Source of the DNA: Draba incana
Lineage: Eukaryota > Streptophyta > Magnoliopsida > Brassicales > Brassicaceae
Direction of reading: 5' to 3'
Length of the DNA: 64,000 bases
Assembly: GCA_963576765.1 (NCBI GenBank)
Contig: OY755202.1
Span: 50,779,396 to 50,843,395 of the forward strand
Shown here: in pieces, positions 13,126-25,600 of the stretch
Position numbering within the stretch: the stretch's first letter is position 1
How the letters are laid out: each line of letters starts with the position of its first letter
Position numbers and translations under genes: made by a program
The notes under the pieces: model-generated
Databases searched by the model: none
Seen by the model: only the letters and a program-made list of their open reading frames with translations
What the model was told of the DNA's origin: nothing

Positions 13126-13574
13126 GGAAAACCAAAATTTTTTAAAAAAAAGAAAAAAGAAGAGAAAGAGATAAAAGAGCAAAACGTGAGATGAGAAAAA
13201 GAAGAAAACGTGATATGTTTGGTATATTGTTTTTTTTTTTCTACAGGTTGTTTAGAAGAAGTTGAATTTCTATGATTTATCTACGGGTTGTATATAAGAT
13301 GTTGACTATCTATGATTCGAACAAGGGTTCCGTCGTTTTTGAGAAACCGTTTACACTTGAAAATAGGTTAAACCACAATCATAGGTTTTACTAATAGAGG
13401 AACAAGTGAAGGAAGAGATGTTGGTTTATGAGTTTTTGAGTCGTGCATGGTGTCTTAAAAGGGTTACTAACTCACGAGAATTTTGTTTCTGGTGAAGAAA
13501 CATGTTCGATGATGATGGGTTTAGAGAACATGTCCCAAGTTTTACATATTTTTAATATTGCTTATGAAAGTAAT

Positions 13575-13735
13575 TTATTGAGAGAGAAGAGCAGCTGAAA
13601 AAGACTTAGAAGAACAAGAGGTTTATGGTTATGATGATGATGATGGTGATGATGATGATGAGGAGGAGTTTGAGCACATTGGTGTGATCGAGAGACTGAA
13701 AACAAAGATAAGGGCAGCGAGAACATAGGATTGGG
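13575..13735 (+). other. Possible captured exon, acidic peptide
   Basis: One frame reads through about 45 codons encoding an AEKDLEEQEVYGYDDDD-type acidic stretch followed by HIGVIERLKTKIRAART and a stop. Its amphipathic, non-repetitive end looks like real coding sequence carried in Helitron B. I do not recognise the parent gene. The GATGATGAT run alone could create an acidic reading, so confidence is low. Confidence 0.3.
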
Positions 13736-14202
13736 CACCATTCATGGGAAATCAATTTAGTTTTTTTGGTTCATTTTGATCTCTTTTCATGTCTTGCAAG
13801 TTTTATGTTTATAATTTTTAATTTTATTCTCGAATATTTTACTTTTGGATCATTATAATTTTGATTTTGTATACGTCAACTTCTACCTAATTTTAAAATT
13901 AACAAATCCAAATATGTATTATCAATAAAACAAACCCACGCTAGTCTACTATATAAAATGAGAACTGCTCTCTCCAGCGTATGACACGTCATCACCGCAC
14001 TTCCCTCCAAACTTGACACGTCAGAAACACATTGTATTGGACTCCAATTTAATAAAGAAGGGCGCGAACTGTTTGTACGCCGTATGCCTACTTTTTTTGA
14101 AACATTTCCGGTTGTTTTGGTAGACGGAGACGGAATTGTTAGAGCCGACGTCCCGGGGCTTCACACGAAAAGCAATTCAATTCCCCCCACCAGAAAAGCT
14201 AC

Positions 14203-14247
14203 CATTTAAAGATAAATGGTTTAAAGATAAATGGTTTAAAGATAAAT
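14203..14247. repeat. 15-bp unit repeated three times
   Basis: TTTAAAGATAAATGG is repeated three times in tandem, the last copy changing to TTTAAAGATAAATTCC. It lies in the Helitron C leader upstream of the DUF223 exon. Confidence 0.85.
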
Positions 14248-14539
14248 TCCCTCCACCGACTTCACATCTCCTCCGTAACCAGGAGACCTCCCATCTCCTC
14301 CCAAAAAACCCGCAACTCACAGACCTCATCAATTTCTACCTTCAGGTCTCCAAATAAATGGCTCAAATCAAATCACCCCACTACCTTCCACCAACATGCT
14401 ACTCCTTCAATATCTCTTTATTACTGTTACCGGAACCGAGAACACAACTCCTATAAATACCACAGCCTCCACCACAACCCTCCCCCTTCCACTTCCCTGC
14501 TGTGTCTAATCGTCTACCTTTACATTTCTCTTACTCGAA

Positions 14540-14719
14540 ATGTCTAACATCGATGTTGTCGCAATCCCTGCCGAAGCTAACTACGCCACCTTCGATGATT
14601 TACGCTTTGGTCATCATGGTCAACAAGTTGTCGGCCGCCTCCTCCGTTTTTGGGATGCTTGGAATCTCACCAATGATAGCCAAATCATGGGAATTGAATT
14701 CCTCCTCCTTGATGAAAAG
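14540..14719 (+). pseudogene. RPA1-like DUF223 first exon
   Basis: Sixty codons run from ATG at 14540 to a donor AAG/GTTTAAG at 14719. The peptide contains ATFDDLRFG, VVGRLLRFWDAWN and GIEFLLLDEK, the pattern of plant replication protein A 70-kDa-like proteins with an N-terminal OB fold (DUF223). Such genes are habitual cargo of plant Helitrons. The next exon, which in this family starts near 'G-N-x-I-Q/A-D-K-I', was not found downstream, so only an exon fragment remains. The same exon-intron boundary, after a D-E-K triplet, occurs in the RPA-like gene at 53286. Confidence 0.72.
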
Positions 14720-17700
14720 GTTTAAGTTACCACTAGCCCTTTCCATCTCTTAGCTCTATTTGTAATCCTTTTTTGTTTGACGACTGTGAGATTTGGGTTT
14801 GCTTTGTTGTTTATAAACTAAAATATCAAACATATCTTCTAAGTTTCTGTCTAAAAATCTTAATCTTCTCAATTATATGTTCTTACATATCTTTATGTGT
14901 ACGAATTTGTGTGGTTCTATGAGTCTTTATTCCTTTTTCTTTCCAGTTACCTAATTTTAGAGCCAAGGAAAGTAGAATATAGGCTAAATCGTGAACCTAT
15001 AGTTATTTTATACACAAACATGTACAATTTAATCGAATGAGAGTCAAAGGACCTGCGACGTTTTATTCAAAGTGGACGAAAACTGAAGTATGAGGGAGAG
15101 GAAGAGTTGTTTAGGTAAATTTAAGGAATCGAAGGTTTGAGAAATATGGGGAAACGGCAAAAAAATAATAGTTTTGTCAATCCATTTTGATCCGCATAGA
15201 TTGAATTTCTTGGTTTTCTTATCAGATTTCCTATACAAAGAACCCAAGCGTTTCAATCCAGAAATTGTTCTTATGATCAGGTCAGATTCTGTTTCTACAC
15301 TCAATTTTAATTTGTCATATTATGGTCTTTAGATTAGATATTCGAGGGTTTCTTTCTAGATTTGTCTAAAGTTTTGAATTTCTCATACAAATCAGGGCAG
15401 TTCCACCAGACGTCTCTAATATTGATTCAATTGATAACAAATATTTATCAATTGGATTTAGCTTTAAATCTTTTCACTCCCAATTGCCATAAAGTTTGAT
15501 TTTGTTATTATAAGGTTAGAGTTGCTTACCAAGATAGAGTCAAGGAGGTAAACGAACAAGGCCTATACCAAGAACAACTCAAGAACAAGATGGATCTTCT
15601 CAAAGTGAGTATACCGAAAATACAAATCTTTTAAATTTTTCCATAAGTTGTTGTGAGATATATGGAGTGATATATGAAGGAATGGATTATAGGATTCGTA
15701 TACGATATTGTGGACTGTGGAAGAGGAAGAGAGAAGAATGTACGATTAGGAGTCTAGCCACAAGCGAGAAAATCCAATGCTACGTGTGTCTTTGAAGTTG
15801 ACATCATCGAAAAGTCGACGGACGAGCCACCGCCTAAAGTACCCATCTGATTTGATCCGGTTTTGAAATTTTGAATGGTTTGCATAAAACTCAGCTATAG
15901 TTAGGTTGTTGAGAAATGGACAATACATGAAAAGAAATAGGCGTTTTGTTTGGTTTCTCCTCATATAAACGTTGGCTCTTTCTCTTGGATACTTCTATAT
16001 ATATAAGTACTTTTAGAATGTCATGCTCTTGAGGAATAATTTTCATATCAAAGAAAGCCAGGAAGTTTGTTTATCTTGCATTTGGTCATGTCTTGGTATA
16101 GGTTCAACGGTTTTATTGTTTTGGCAAAATTATCTGTTGGTTTTGAGAGACTGAAACGAACCAAAGGATAATGCCAATAAAAACGTTGAAGAGATTTGAG
16201 CTTAGACAAAAAAAGCCAGAGTTATATTCACAATCTCCACAAAGCAATCCTTGTCATGAACTTTTTAAACCAAGGTAAGTGAAATCAAGAACTCTTTGTC
16301 ATGTGATCTCAAGTTTTAGATCAAGCATAAAGAATGTTTGCAATGATGTAGGTAAATCAGGAAAAGAGGTTGCTGATCCTATTCTTTATTGTTGGTAGCT
16401 TGTATACTAATACAATTTTTGTTCTCCACATATCCAGTTAATCAAACTAATTAGTCATTTGATCATATTTAGAATATAAAATAATATGTTTGTTTCATAT
16501 TTTCTCCCCCGAGTCGAAGCAGTGTTAAGTACTGTGTGGTTTAAGTAAGACATCATTTGGGAAAAAAATTTAAGAATAGGTTTCATAAGTAGTGATAAGT
16601 CGAGTTGTTTTACGTATGAAATTGTCCAACATCAACTCTTTTTCTTTATGCCGAGTATTGTATAGGGAAGTATGTGGAAACACATAAATTTCATGGACAT
16701 CGCCTTATTTTAGGATATATCACTAAAGATTTGTTTTGTATGGGTGAACCTGCCTTCTACCTTTTTAAAACTATCTGAGTGGATTTGGCCTTCTCTTTTC
16801 TTTTTAAAAAGATTCAGAATGGTGACTTAAGGAGGAGATGAAAAGGGACGTTGGTGTTTATACTTTATTTGGTGTTAAGGCTGAATCTGATAAGGTAAAA
16901 TAGCCAAACTATTTCTTGATTTAAGGCAACACATACTATTTCTCTAACTAATTTGTCGATTGTTGATTCCAAAATTGTTTTGGTGTTCCAATCATATGTC
17001 AACAATTAGTTCTTACGTTTGTAATATTGATCCTCAAATTAATAATGCATATCTACTGAGTCTTAAAATAGTTAATCGCTTATCCTTCTCGGAAATGGCC
17101 TCGAGTAACACATGTTTTGTTTTTTTTGTATGAAAACTGTTTTCTATGAGGGCTTCGTATGAAAATATAATTCATATACTATTTGCGTGTTTTGCATAAA
17201 TATAAAGCATAAAAACACCCTTCTTTAAGCCGGTCCTGAGATTCAGATACTCAAAAATATTCTAAACGGATACAAATATCTGAATTTTCCAGGGAATTCA
17301 ATTTATGTTCATCTGAATATTACTTTATTCATTTTTCTGTGTTGGATGATGAAAAACTAATTTTTGTACGTTTAGAAGAAAAGTTAACTTTATTTAGACA
17401 TATGTAACACATATATAGTGAAGGTAAATATGATCTAAATAAATAAGAAGGCACGACAAAAAAAATAAATAAGAAGGCATGTTTACAAGGGGAAATCGTT
17501 ACAAGAAACTGGGAAATACATATGTACTCTACGATCTACACTACAAAAGCAAAGGTGGAGAAAGTTTGAGAAGAGAATTTGTGCTCCTTGACTTTTATTG
17601 AATACAACTCTCGTCAAATATGCATGACTCCAATGTACTCCAACAACAGCATGAATTTACTATAGAACTGGATGTTAATTATCATATGATGCTATCGGTG

Positions 17701-20492
17701 TAGAAATTCTCTTAGACTTCAAAATTTTGAGATTAAAAATCTCCCAATAAATTCAAGTAGAGAAAATTAGATTGGAAAATCATTGTGATGACAACAAAAA
17801 GAGATGTGAAAAGGAAAAGATGTGCACACGGTTAATGTTTTTGGATTTAAAGTTTTGAAGATCGGCGGAATACTAATTCATTTATAGGTGGATTACCTTA
17901 CATTAAATACTCATGGAGAGAATATAGTAGATTACCTTACATTAAAAGAGTCATAACAAGGATTAAAAATTTATCATACACTTTAGTGTATTTGAGAAAA
18001 GAGATTAATATATTTTTATCAAAATATATTTGTTGAATAATCCAATAAATATAATATCTCTTTAATTGTTTTGTAACTTACCTTTCAATTATGAATTGAA
18101 TTTTGTAACTTACAATTCAATTTAATTGGTCAATGTCATCATTAAGACACTAATTCTCCTTCTCCTTTTGATTCATACGTTGAGTATGATGGACATATAT
18201 AATTAAGCCTTCCTCCTCCTTCTTATGCAGATTTTAGTATGATTACGTTGATAACTACAACAACATGATCATTAACATGATCAATACAAAAAAAGTCTCT
18301 TACACTTTACTTTTCTTTTATTTTATTTTTATTTTGAGTCAGAAAGAATAACACAGAATCTAGCGTTCGTGTGATTCCGTTCTTGAGTTGTGCAAACAGA
18401 ATCGATTGCAGTTGTATCCTGGGATTCGGAACGTCATACAACCGTCACACTACAGAGCGTTTTCAAAATTAAGGATAAAGATCATATCTCGCCTCGGCAA
18501 AATTCGTTCTTATCCTAATTCTTGTATCGGTATAGTTATTATAATATTGTATTTATGTATTTTATTTCACAAATATCAGTTTGCCCATATTGTAGTAAAT
18601 TTAAGTTCCTATAGTCCTTTATGCATATTTAAGGTTAAACTGATGAGACATTATTGATGGCTCCTCTTACGCCCTCTATTGATGTGAAAAACTAGATTGA
18701 CTTTTATTAGCTCTCAATGGTAAATTTGATTAGTATGTGGTCATACGTTTATACGTTTAAATTTGAAAAAACTAGATTGACTTTGAATTCTTTTGGGTTC
18801 ATACGTTTATGAATTTTCTTACAATTCGTTTCCAATTTCCATAGAGGTTTCTAGATATTTTTTCCGGGTTTAATGCATACTGCTTTGTAGATATCTTAAA
18901 ATTCTCAGGTTATTCCTAGAAATTTTTAACTATTATATAAGGTTGTGTTTTTAAATTTTTGAGTTATATATCCACTTTTTCTTATTTAACGAGTGTATTG
19001 TATAAACCGGTATGGACGTTACTTTTCAAAACTAAAGAGCTATCGAGTTTAAGTGAAGATAATTACCCACCCAGTTTATCCTTTGCTCACCATAACTTTT
19101 TTCTTTCCTTAAAAAGTATCAATGTTCCTTAGAGAAAACATGTCATGGAAAAATTAGTAATTAACCACTGAAGCTTACAACTACATACCAAAGATACCAA
19201 ATTTGGGAAATTCTATAACATTTATACATAGATCATTAAAAATAAATTACTCTCCACACTAATTTAACATATTTGTTGAGTATTTGTAAACAATTTCATC
19301 ATGTTCGGATTGAAAATAATTTCAATCAATAGAATTTCTCTTTATTGTTTGTATAATATCTAATATGCAAGTCTCATCATAATGAGAAACAAAAACATTC
19401 AATAAATGAAACACGGGAACAATAAGTAAACCAAACATGACCAAAACTCAACCCACTTAACAATACGGTAAGAAAAAATAGGTAAATATGTTCTTAAAAC
19501 TAATAACTATGATAATAAACCATACTATAATAGATGACCACCACTCTCTTCAAAGGGAGACATGTGATGCTCTCTATAATCGATATGTGGCATATTCATA
19601 TTTGAAAGAAAAAAAACTTTTCAACTCTAGACTTTTCGGCTTTTTCTTTTTTCTATAGGTTTTCCTCACAGGAAAGCTTAAAAAGGTTTATTTGATTCTA
19701 GAGCTGAGGGTTTTGTTGTATTTTGTGTGTGTTATGCTCGAGGGTTCACATATCTTTGGAAATTTCTGAAGTTGCAACGTTTAATTTTAAAGTTCTCCTC
19801 TTTATTCTTTTAGTTTCCTTATAGTCGTTTTGCTTCAATATTAATCAAAGGATGCTTTGTTATCATTTCCCATGTGGGTTGCTGCCATGATTTCTCAAAA
19901 ACAATTATCCTTTTCTTTTTTAGCTGTAAAGGAAAAAACCAAGGACTCAAAATTTAGGTTAGCTTATGTTATTGTGAAACTATGAGAAAGATGTGTTAAA
20001 GCAAAGATTTCAATCAAACGAGGAGCTCTCAGTATAGATAATGCATCTTTTAACATTTCGCTTATTTTTACATTACTTTCATGGATGCGTATTTGTAGCT
20101 AAAATCAAAGATAGACAAATAAGCAATAGAAATGGTCACACAAAAATCTTTATGAAAACCATATGAACGACATGATAAATGAAGATTGCTTGAAAAGAAT
20201 AGGCATGCAGATGAACTTCAGCTTCGTTCTTGGTAAGAGCTCACAAGATCAATCCTTGTCTTTACTTATACCAATCAATGATTAAAAAAATGATTTACAC
20301 AAATTTTAGTTTAGTATGTTTCATTTTGGGTAGAAAAAGTCATTCATGGTATAAGAGAATGTATGCATCAATGCACCCGGAGATTGAAAAAGAAGCGATC
20401 ACGATGTAGAAGATCTAGCAAACCAAAACAAAAACATACTTAAAAATATAATTGCAAATCCGACCCGCGCGTACGCGCGTGCTCTCATCTAG

Positions 20493-20984
20493 TTAAATTA
20501 ATATGTAATGAAGTTTTTTAAGAACTTTGGATCTTGAATTTAGGCTTCAAGCACATGGGGAGCGAAAATGCCAACTTTATCTTTCTCAACTTGCAACCTT
20601 TGTTAAGAAAATAATAATACATAAATATAATTATGATTCGAATGAATACGAAGAATACATAAGCACCTATAATTGTATTGAGTTTGATTTATGTTAAAAT
20701 TACTCTGCTTTTGTATAAACATTTTTTTGGGAAAATTGGCATCTATACCTTGAAACTTGTTAGAAATTGGCAATGTATACCAAATTTTTCAACATTTGAA
20801 AATTACCCTATTTTCTGTAGTAAAATGACAATTATACCCCTAACTAATATTTGCAAATTAATTATATTTATTTTTTATGAAATGATTTAATTTTTTAAAT
20901 TAAACATAAAGTTAAATTATAATTTTAAAACTAGTAATTTGGATATAGTTTATATAAAGTAATCAAATATATCCAAAAAAAAGT
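20493..20984. other. AT-rich spacer, no gene seen
   Basis: Between Helitron C and the minisatellite there is AT-rich DNA with no gene. A segment near 20740-20850 (with TTTGAAAATTACCC) is loosely mirrored near 21800-21855, so this and the minisatellite could be the ends of one old TIR element, but the match is weak. Confidence 0.35.
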
Positions 20985-21600
20985 AAGTAAACTAATATCA
21001 AATCGATGAACATAACAAATTAAGTAATCAAATCGATAAACGTAACAAATTAAGTCAGTGGTTCAGACAAGTCAACAAAGTAAAAAATCAACCAACGAAT
21101 CTATAAATCGACTGTTTAAAATAAATCGTTGAACAAGCAAGTTTAAGTCGACGAACTCAACAAATTAAGTTAATAGTTTAAATAAGTCGACAATATAAAA
21201 AATCAAGCAAATGAAATGTAAGTCGACAGTTTATAATAAGTCAACGAAGTAGAAAATTAAGTCGACAAAAATTGAAAATAAGTCGATGGTTAAATAAGTC
21301 GATAGAGCAAAAAATTAACCAAAAAAAAAATATAAGTCAATAGTTGAAAATAAGTCGACGAAATTGTAAATTAAGTCGACAAATGTAAAAAAAAAAAGCC
21401 AATGGTTCAATAAGCCGACAAGATAAGAAATCACACAAACAAAATATAAGTCAACAATTAAAAATAAGTCAATGGGGCTGAAAACTAAGTCACCGAAGCT
21501 GAAAAAAAAAAGCCAGCGGTTAAATAAATCGACAATGTAAAAAATCAACCAATAAAATATAAATCAACTTTGTAAAATAAGTCTAATGTGATTATTTTAT
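20985..21600. repeat. AGTCGAC-rich degenerate minisatellite
   Basis: More than a dozen copies of a 20-30 bp unit built on AATAAGTCGACAAAGTAAAAAATCAA run through the segment, with substitutions such as AGTCAAC and AATCGAC. The minus-strand hydrophobic ORF over it (21315-21548) is repetitive and not a gene. Confidence 0.75.
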
Positions 21601-22227
21601 AATTTTAGTTTTAGCTTTTTTATACTGATTAATTAATAGAATATTTTTTAAAAAAATTAAAACTAAATATGAACTTCAATTTTCATTTTAAGTTCAATGA
21701 TATTTGATTATTTTACATTCATATAATAATTTTAAATATATGTAAAGGTATTTACGTACTTTTAGATAAAAAGTATAGTTTTCCAACTTCTATAAGATTA
21801 AGTGTAATTTTCAAATTTTCATTAAATTTTGGGGTAGTTATCAAATTACCCCCACTTTTTTCTTGGATTGTTAAAGTATTCTATGTTTTGGTTAAAGTTT
21901 TATGTTATTGTTGAATTACTATGTTTTTTTTTTCTATTTCAAGCTTTCTATTCTGGACTTGTTTCTATATCAAACCCGGAAGATAACTTGTTCTCACGTT
22001 TCTCTTGCTACAAATTATGAAACAAAACATGAATCAAAGATGAAAGGGATGGAGGAGCACTAAGGCAAGGAACTTTTTTATATTTTCTTGGGGTTTGTTG
22101 TATTCTCCTTGTAAAACACCTCCATGGGGGCGTGCAATGTTGATGCGCCGTACTAGAACCGGACGTGGCACATCTTTTATCTTCCATTATCTTCTTATAG
22201 TTATATGGATACTTCTTATTCAATTCC

Positions 22228-22407
22228 TATTAAGGTTCTAGATGGTTCTAGAACCGGTTGGTTTATGTTGGTTAGGCTAATGTCATATCTTGTTCGATTT
22301 AAGGTGTAGAGAAACCGATTTGTGGTTATCCTAACTATGTGTATATAAGGCACTTTGCCGTGATCAATACAAAACATCAAGTTTACCAAGTATTTCCCTT
22401 GTTTATA
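22228..22407 (+). repeat. 5' LTR of the copia element
   Basis: It matches the 3' LTR apart from a 25-bp deletion and loss of the terminal TG. It contains TTCTAGATGGTTCTAGAACC and a TATATAAGG core promoter at about 22340. Confidence 0.88.
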
Positions 22408-22642
22408 TGGTATCAGAGCAACCCGATCGTTGGGCCACCCCGTGGATGTTGTTCCCACAATTGCCCATGCTACAGATGTTCATGCCTGAGCGTGAGGAGG
22501 GGTGTTAAGTGATATTGTCCAACATCGGAAGTTGAAAAACTAATTAACTAATATATAAAGGGTTAGGGCCAATCCACTAATCGCCAATTGGTATTTTAGT
22601 ATGAAGCCCATAAGTAACCCAAATTTAATATGGTATCAGAGC
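22408..22642 (+). mobile_element. TRIM-like segment inside the copia leader
   Basis: The order here is primer site TGGTATCAGAGC (22408-22419), about 70 bp, purine tract GTGAGGAGGGG (22492-22502), an LTR-like unit beginning TGTTAAGTGATATTGTCC (22503-22630), and a second primer site TGGTATCAGAGC (22631-22642). That is the internal domain and one terminal repeat of a miniature retrotransposon. The sequence style (TGTTAAGTGATATTGTCCAACATCGG-like start) resembles Brassicaceae TRIM families such as Katydid; the family name is from memory and unverified. Confidence 0.68.
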
Positions 22643-22667
22643 CTTGTAAAAAATTTAGCTTAAATCG

Positions 22668-25600
22668 ATGGCAGGACTTGCAGGTGCAGGTGCGCTAGTC
22701 GCGCAAACCGAGTCGTCAAAATCGTCACCATCACCATATGATCTCAGTCCATCAGATAATCCTTGCACAACAATCTCTTCGGTCCAGTTGACAGGAGAGA
22801 ATTATGCAGAGTGGGCGATAGAGCTGGAGAATGCTCTAAGGGCTAAGCGAAAATCAGGTTTTATCGATGGTACTCTCACCATGCCAACCGATGCTGTGGA
22901 GCTAGAGGCATGGAACACGGTCAATTCGATGCTAATCGGGTGGATTAGAGCATCGATTTCACCTAGGATTCGATCCACTGTAACGTTCACAACAGATGCT
23001 CACAAGTTGTGGAGTGATCTAAAGAGAAGATTTTTGATTGGTAACACAGTGCGGGTATATCAGCTCAAAGCAGAGCTTGCGGCTTGTCGCCAAAAAGGAT
23101 CCAGTGTCATGGATTATTTTGGGAGATTATCTGTGAAGTGGGAGGAGTTACTCAGCTATAAGCCACTTCCCAAGTGCTCATGTACAGCTTTAGCGACAAT
23201 CGTTAAAGAACATGAAGAGGAGATGGTTCATCAATTCCTTATGGGATTGGATGAGTCACGGTTTGGTAATGTTTGTACCAATATCATCGGAATGGAGCCA
23301 CTACCTGATCTTAATACGGTCTATCAGCGAGAAATCAGAGAAGAAAGGCGGATTGATTCCTCAAGAGTTGAAGCAAAGTCCGATGCTGTTGGGTTTCTCG
23401 CAAAAACAGAGCCTCGAAGTGAATCACCTTCAGTGGGAGGCTTCATCGCGGCGGTTGCACAAACCCGTCCGGTTACCACATGTGATCACTGTGGTCGTGC
23501 TGGTCACGAGAAGAAGGACTGTTGGCAGATAGTGGGATTTCCAGAATGGTTCACCGAGAAAAACTTAGTCCAAGGCGGTCGTGGAGCAACTAGTTCTTGG
23601 GGTCGAGGAACTCAGCAAGGACAAGGAAGAGGAGGCTTTGGCCGAGGCCAAATTGGATCAACCGCAGCTTATGCATCAGCCTCCAACACTTCGGCAATAC
23701 CAAATTTCACGGCTGAGCAATGGGCGTCTCTAACTCACCTCATGGAACAACAAAAGCCAACTCCAATTCCGGATCGGTTGAATGGTAAGGATCAAACTGG
23801 AGAAGTAATTCTCGACACAGGAGCTTCACATCATATGACCGTAGATGTGAAGATTCTTACCAACTTACATTCAATTGCTTCTTGTCCTGTGATGTTCGCG
23901 GATGGAAGTAACGTTTTTGCAACTCAAGCTGGTTGCTTATTGCTCTCGATACATATCAAGCTGGAGAATGTTTTATTTGTGCCAAATTTAAATTGCACAT
24001 TGTTATCTGTCGCTAAATTGCTCAAACAAACTGGATGCTTCGCAATATTTACTGATACGCTTTGTGTATTGCAGGACCGTTTTACGAGGACCCTGATTGG
24101 AGCCGGTGAAGAACGGGACGGTGTTTATCTTTATCAGGATGTCAAAGTTGCTCGAGGATACAAAGCCAAAGCAGTAGTTGATCCAGTTTTGTGGCATAGG
24201 CGATTAGGACACCCTTCGTTTAGTGTTTTGAATTCTTTACCTTTTGTTTCTGGTGTTCAAAATCACTCCGCCAAGTTTGGCGGTTGTGAAATCTGTTTCA
24301 AGTCTAAGCAAACTCGTGAAGTATTTTTCGAAAGTTCAAATAAAGCTTTGGATTGTTTTTGTTTAATTCATTGCGACATCTGGGGACCTTATCGTACTCC
24401 ATCATCTTGTGGAGCTAAGTATTTTCTTACAATTGTAGACGACTATTCGCGCGCTGTTTGGGTATATTTACTTCTTGCGAAGAGTGAGGTTAAGACTATC
24501 ATTCCGAATTTTTGCGTAATGTCTCATAGACAATTCGGAAAGCAAGTAAAAGTGGTGAGAAGTGACAATGGCTTAGAGTTTCTAAGTCTATCGAAATATT
24601 TCAAAGAGAATGGCATGCTACACCAAACTTCATGTGATTACACTCCGCAGCAAAATGGCCGTGTAGAGAGGTAACATCGCCACATTCTTAATGTTGCAAG
24701 ATCATTATTGTTTCAAGCGGATTTGCCTACTACGTTTTGGGGAGAGAGTGTGTTAGCAGCAGCTCATTTGATCAATCGCACACCTACTAGCTTGTTGCTA
24801 GGGAGCACACCGTATGAATGTCTTCATGGAGAAAAGTCAAGCTATGAATCGATCAAAAAATTTGGGTGCTTGTGTTTTAATCATCATATGTCTCGAACTA
24901 AGGACAAGTTCGAGGACCGAAGTCGGAAGTGTGTATTTGTTGGGTATCCATATGGGAAGAAGGGTTGGAAGGTTTATGATATGGAGAAAAATGAATTCTT
25001 TGTTTCTAGAGATGTGGTTTTTAATGAGACTTTGTTTCCGTATAGCGATCACAAGACGACACGATCAATGGAGGAATCTATACCAAATTCATTCACATCA
25101 GATTCTGCTCCACTTGTTTCTGTTTCTCCTCCGCCTATATATCTGTTTCTCCATTGGAAATTGATACTCACGACGTAGCCGAGACAGAGCATCATACCGA
25201 GAAGGACATTGCCGATCAATCAATGGCTGAAACAGAGCAACACAACAACGAGTCCTTCGGCCAAAACAGAGCTGAAACAGAGAAGCAAGTTGTTGCAAGC
25301 ACTAGTCATCCTATTGAAGTTGCAGAATCTGAGCTTGTCGTGTCGGCTGCTCAGCCCGAGACCCTTCACGGTTCTAGTCGGTCTCTTCCGGTGGTTGATA
25401 CAAGGGAAATTGGTGTAGAGAAAGAGAAGACAATAGAACCTATGATTGCAAGTGAGAGTAAAGAAGAAGAACATTCTGCGAGTACGCAACAAATGGGTAG
25501 AGGACACCTTGATAAGATACCATCAAAGAAGCTTAAAGATTTTGTCGTTTACAACGCAAGCTGCAATAAAGATAAACACTCGCTTCCTGTTCTTCCCAGC

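Larger units (their letters stand above)
11833..13944 (+). mobile_element. Non-autonomous Helitron B, 3' hairpin deleted
   Basis: It begins TCTATACTATGTAAAAG at 11833, abutting the previous CTAG. The 3' subterminal sequence is recognisable from about 13865, but only CCCACG remains of the terminal hairpin before CTAG at 13941-13944; about 19 bases that would complete the hairpin are missing. No transposase is seen. Confidence 0.82.
13945..20492 (+). mobile_element. Helitron C, carrying a DUF223 exon
   Basis: It begins TCTACTATATAAAATG at 13945 directly after CTAG and ends with palindromic CGCGCGTACGCGCG (20467-20480) and CTAG at 20489-20492, followed by T. At 6,548 bp it is the longest of the array. 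It contains one RPA-like exon near its 5' end; the remainder (about 14720-20450) is AT-rich. Isolated exon-like pieces (for example 15524-15597 ending at GTGAGT) could not be identified. Confidence 0.78.

Noticed and set aside
12952..13182. His/Pro-rich minus-strand ORF
   Set aside because: It is the complement of a GGT simple repeat.
15524..15605. Exon-like piece VAYQDRVKEVNEQGLYQEQL followed by GTGAGT
   Set aside because: Plausible captured exon in Helitron C, but the parent was not recognised and no neighbouring exon fits, so it is not called as a gene.
18380..18657. 89-codon ORF and LTR-like sequence in Helitron C
   Set aside because: It has no partner repeat, primer site or domain; treated as Helitron body.
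21315..21548. Hydrophobic repetitive minus-strand ORF
   Set aside because: It is a reading of the AGTCGAC minisatellite.
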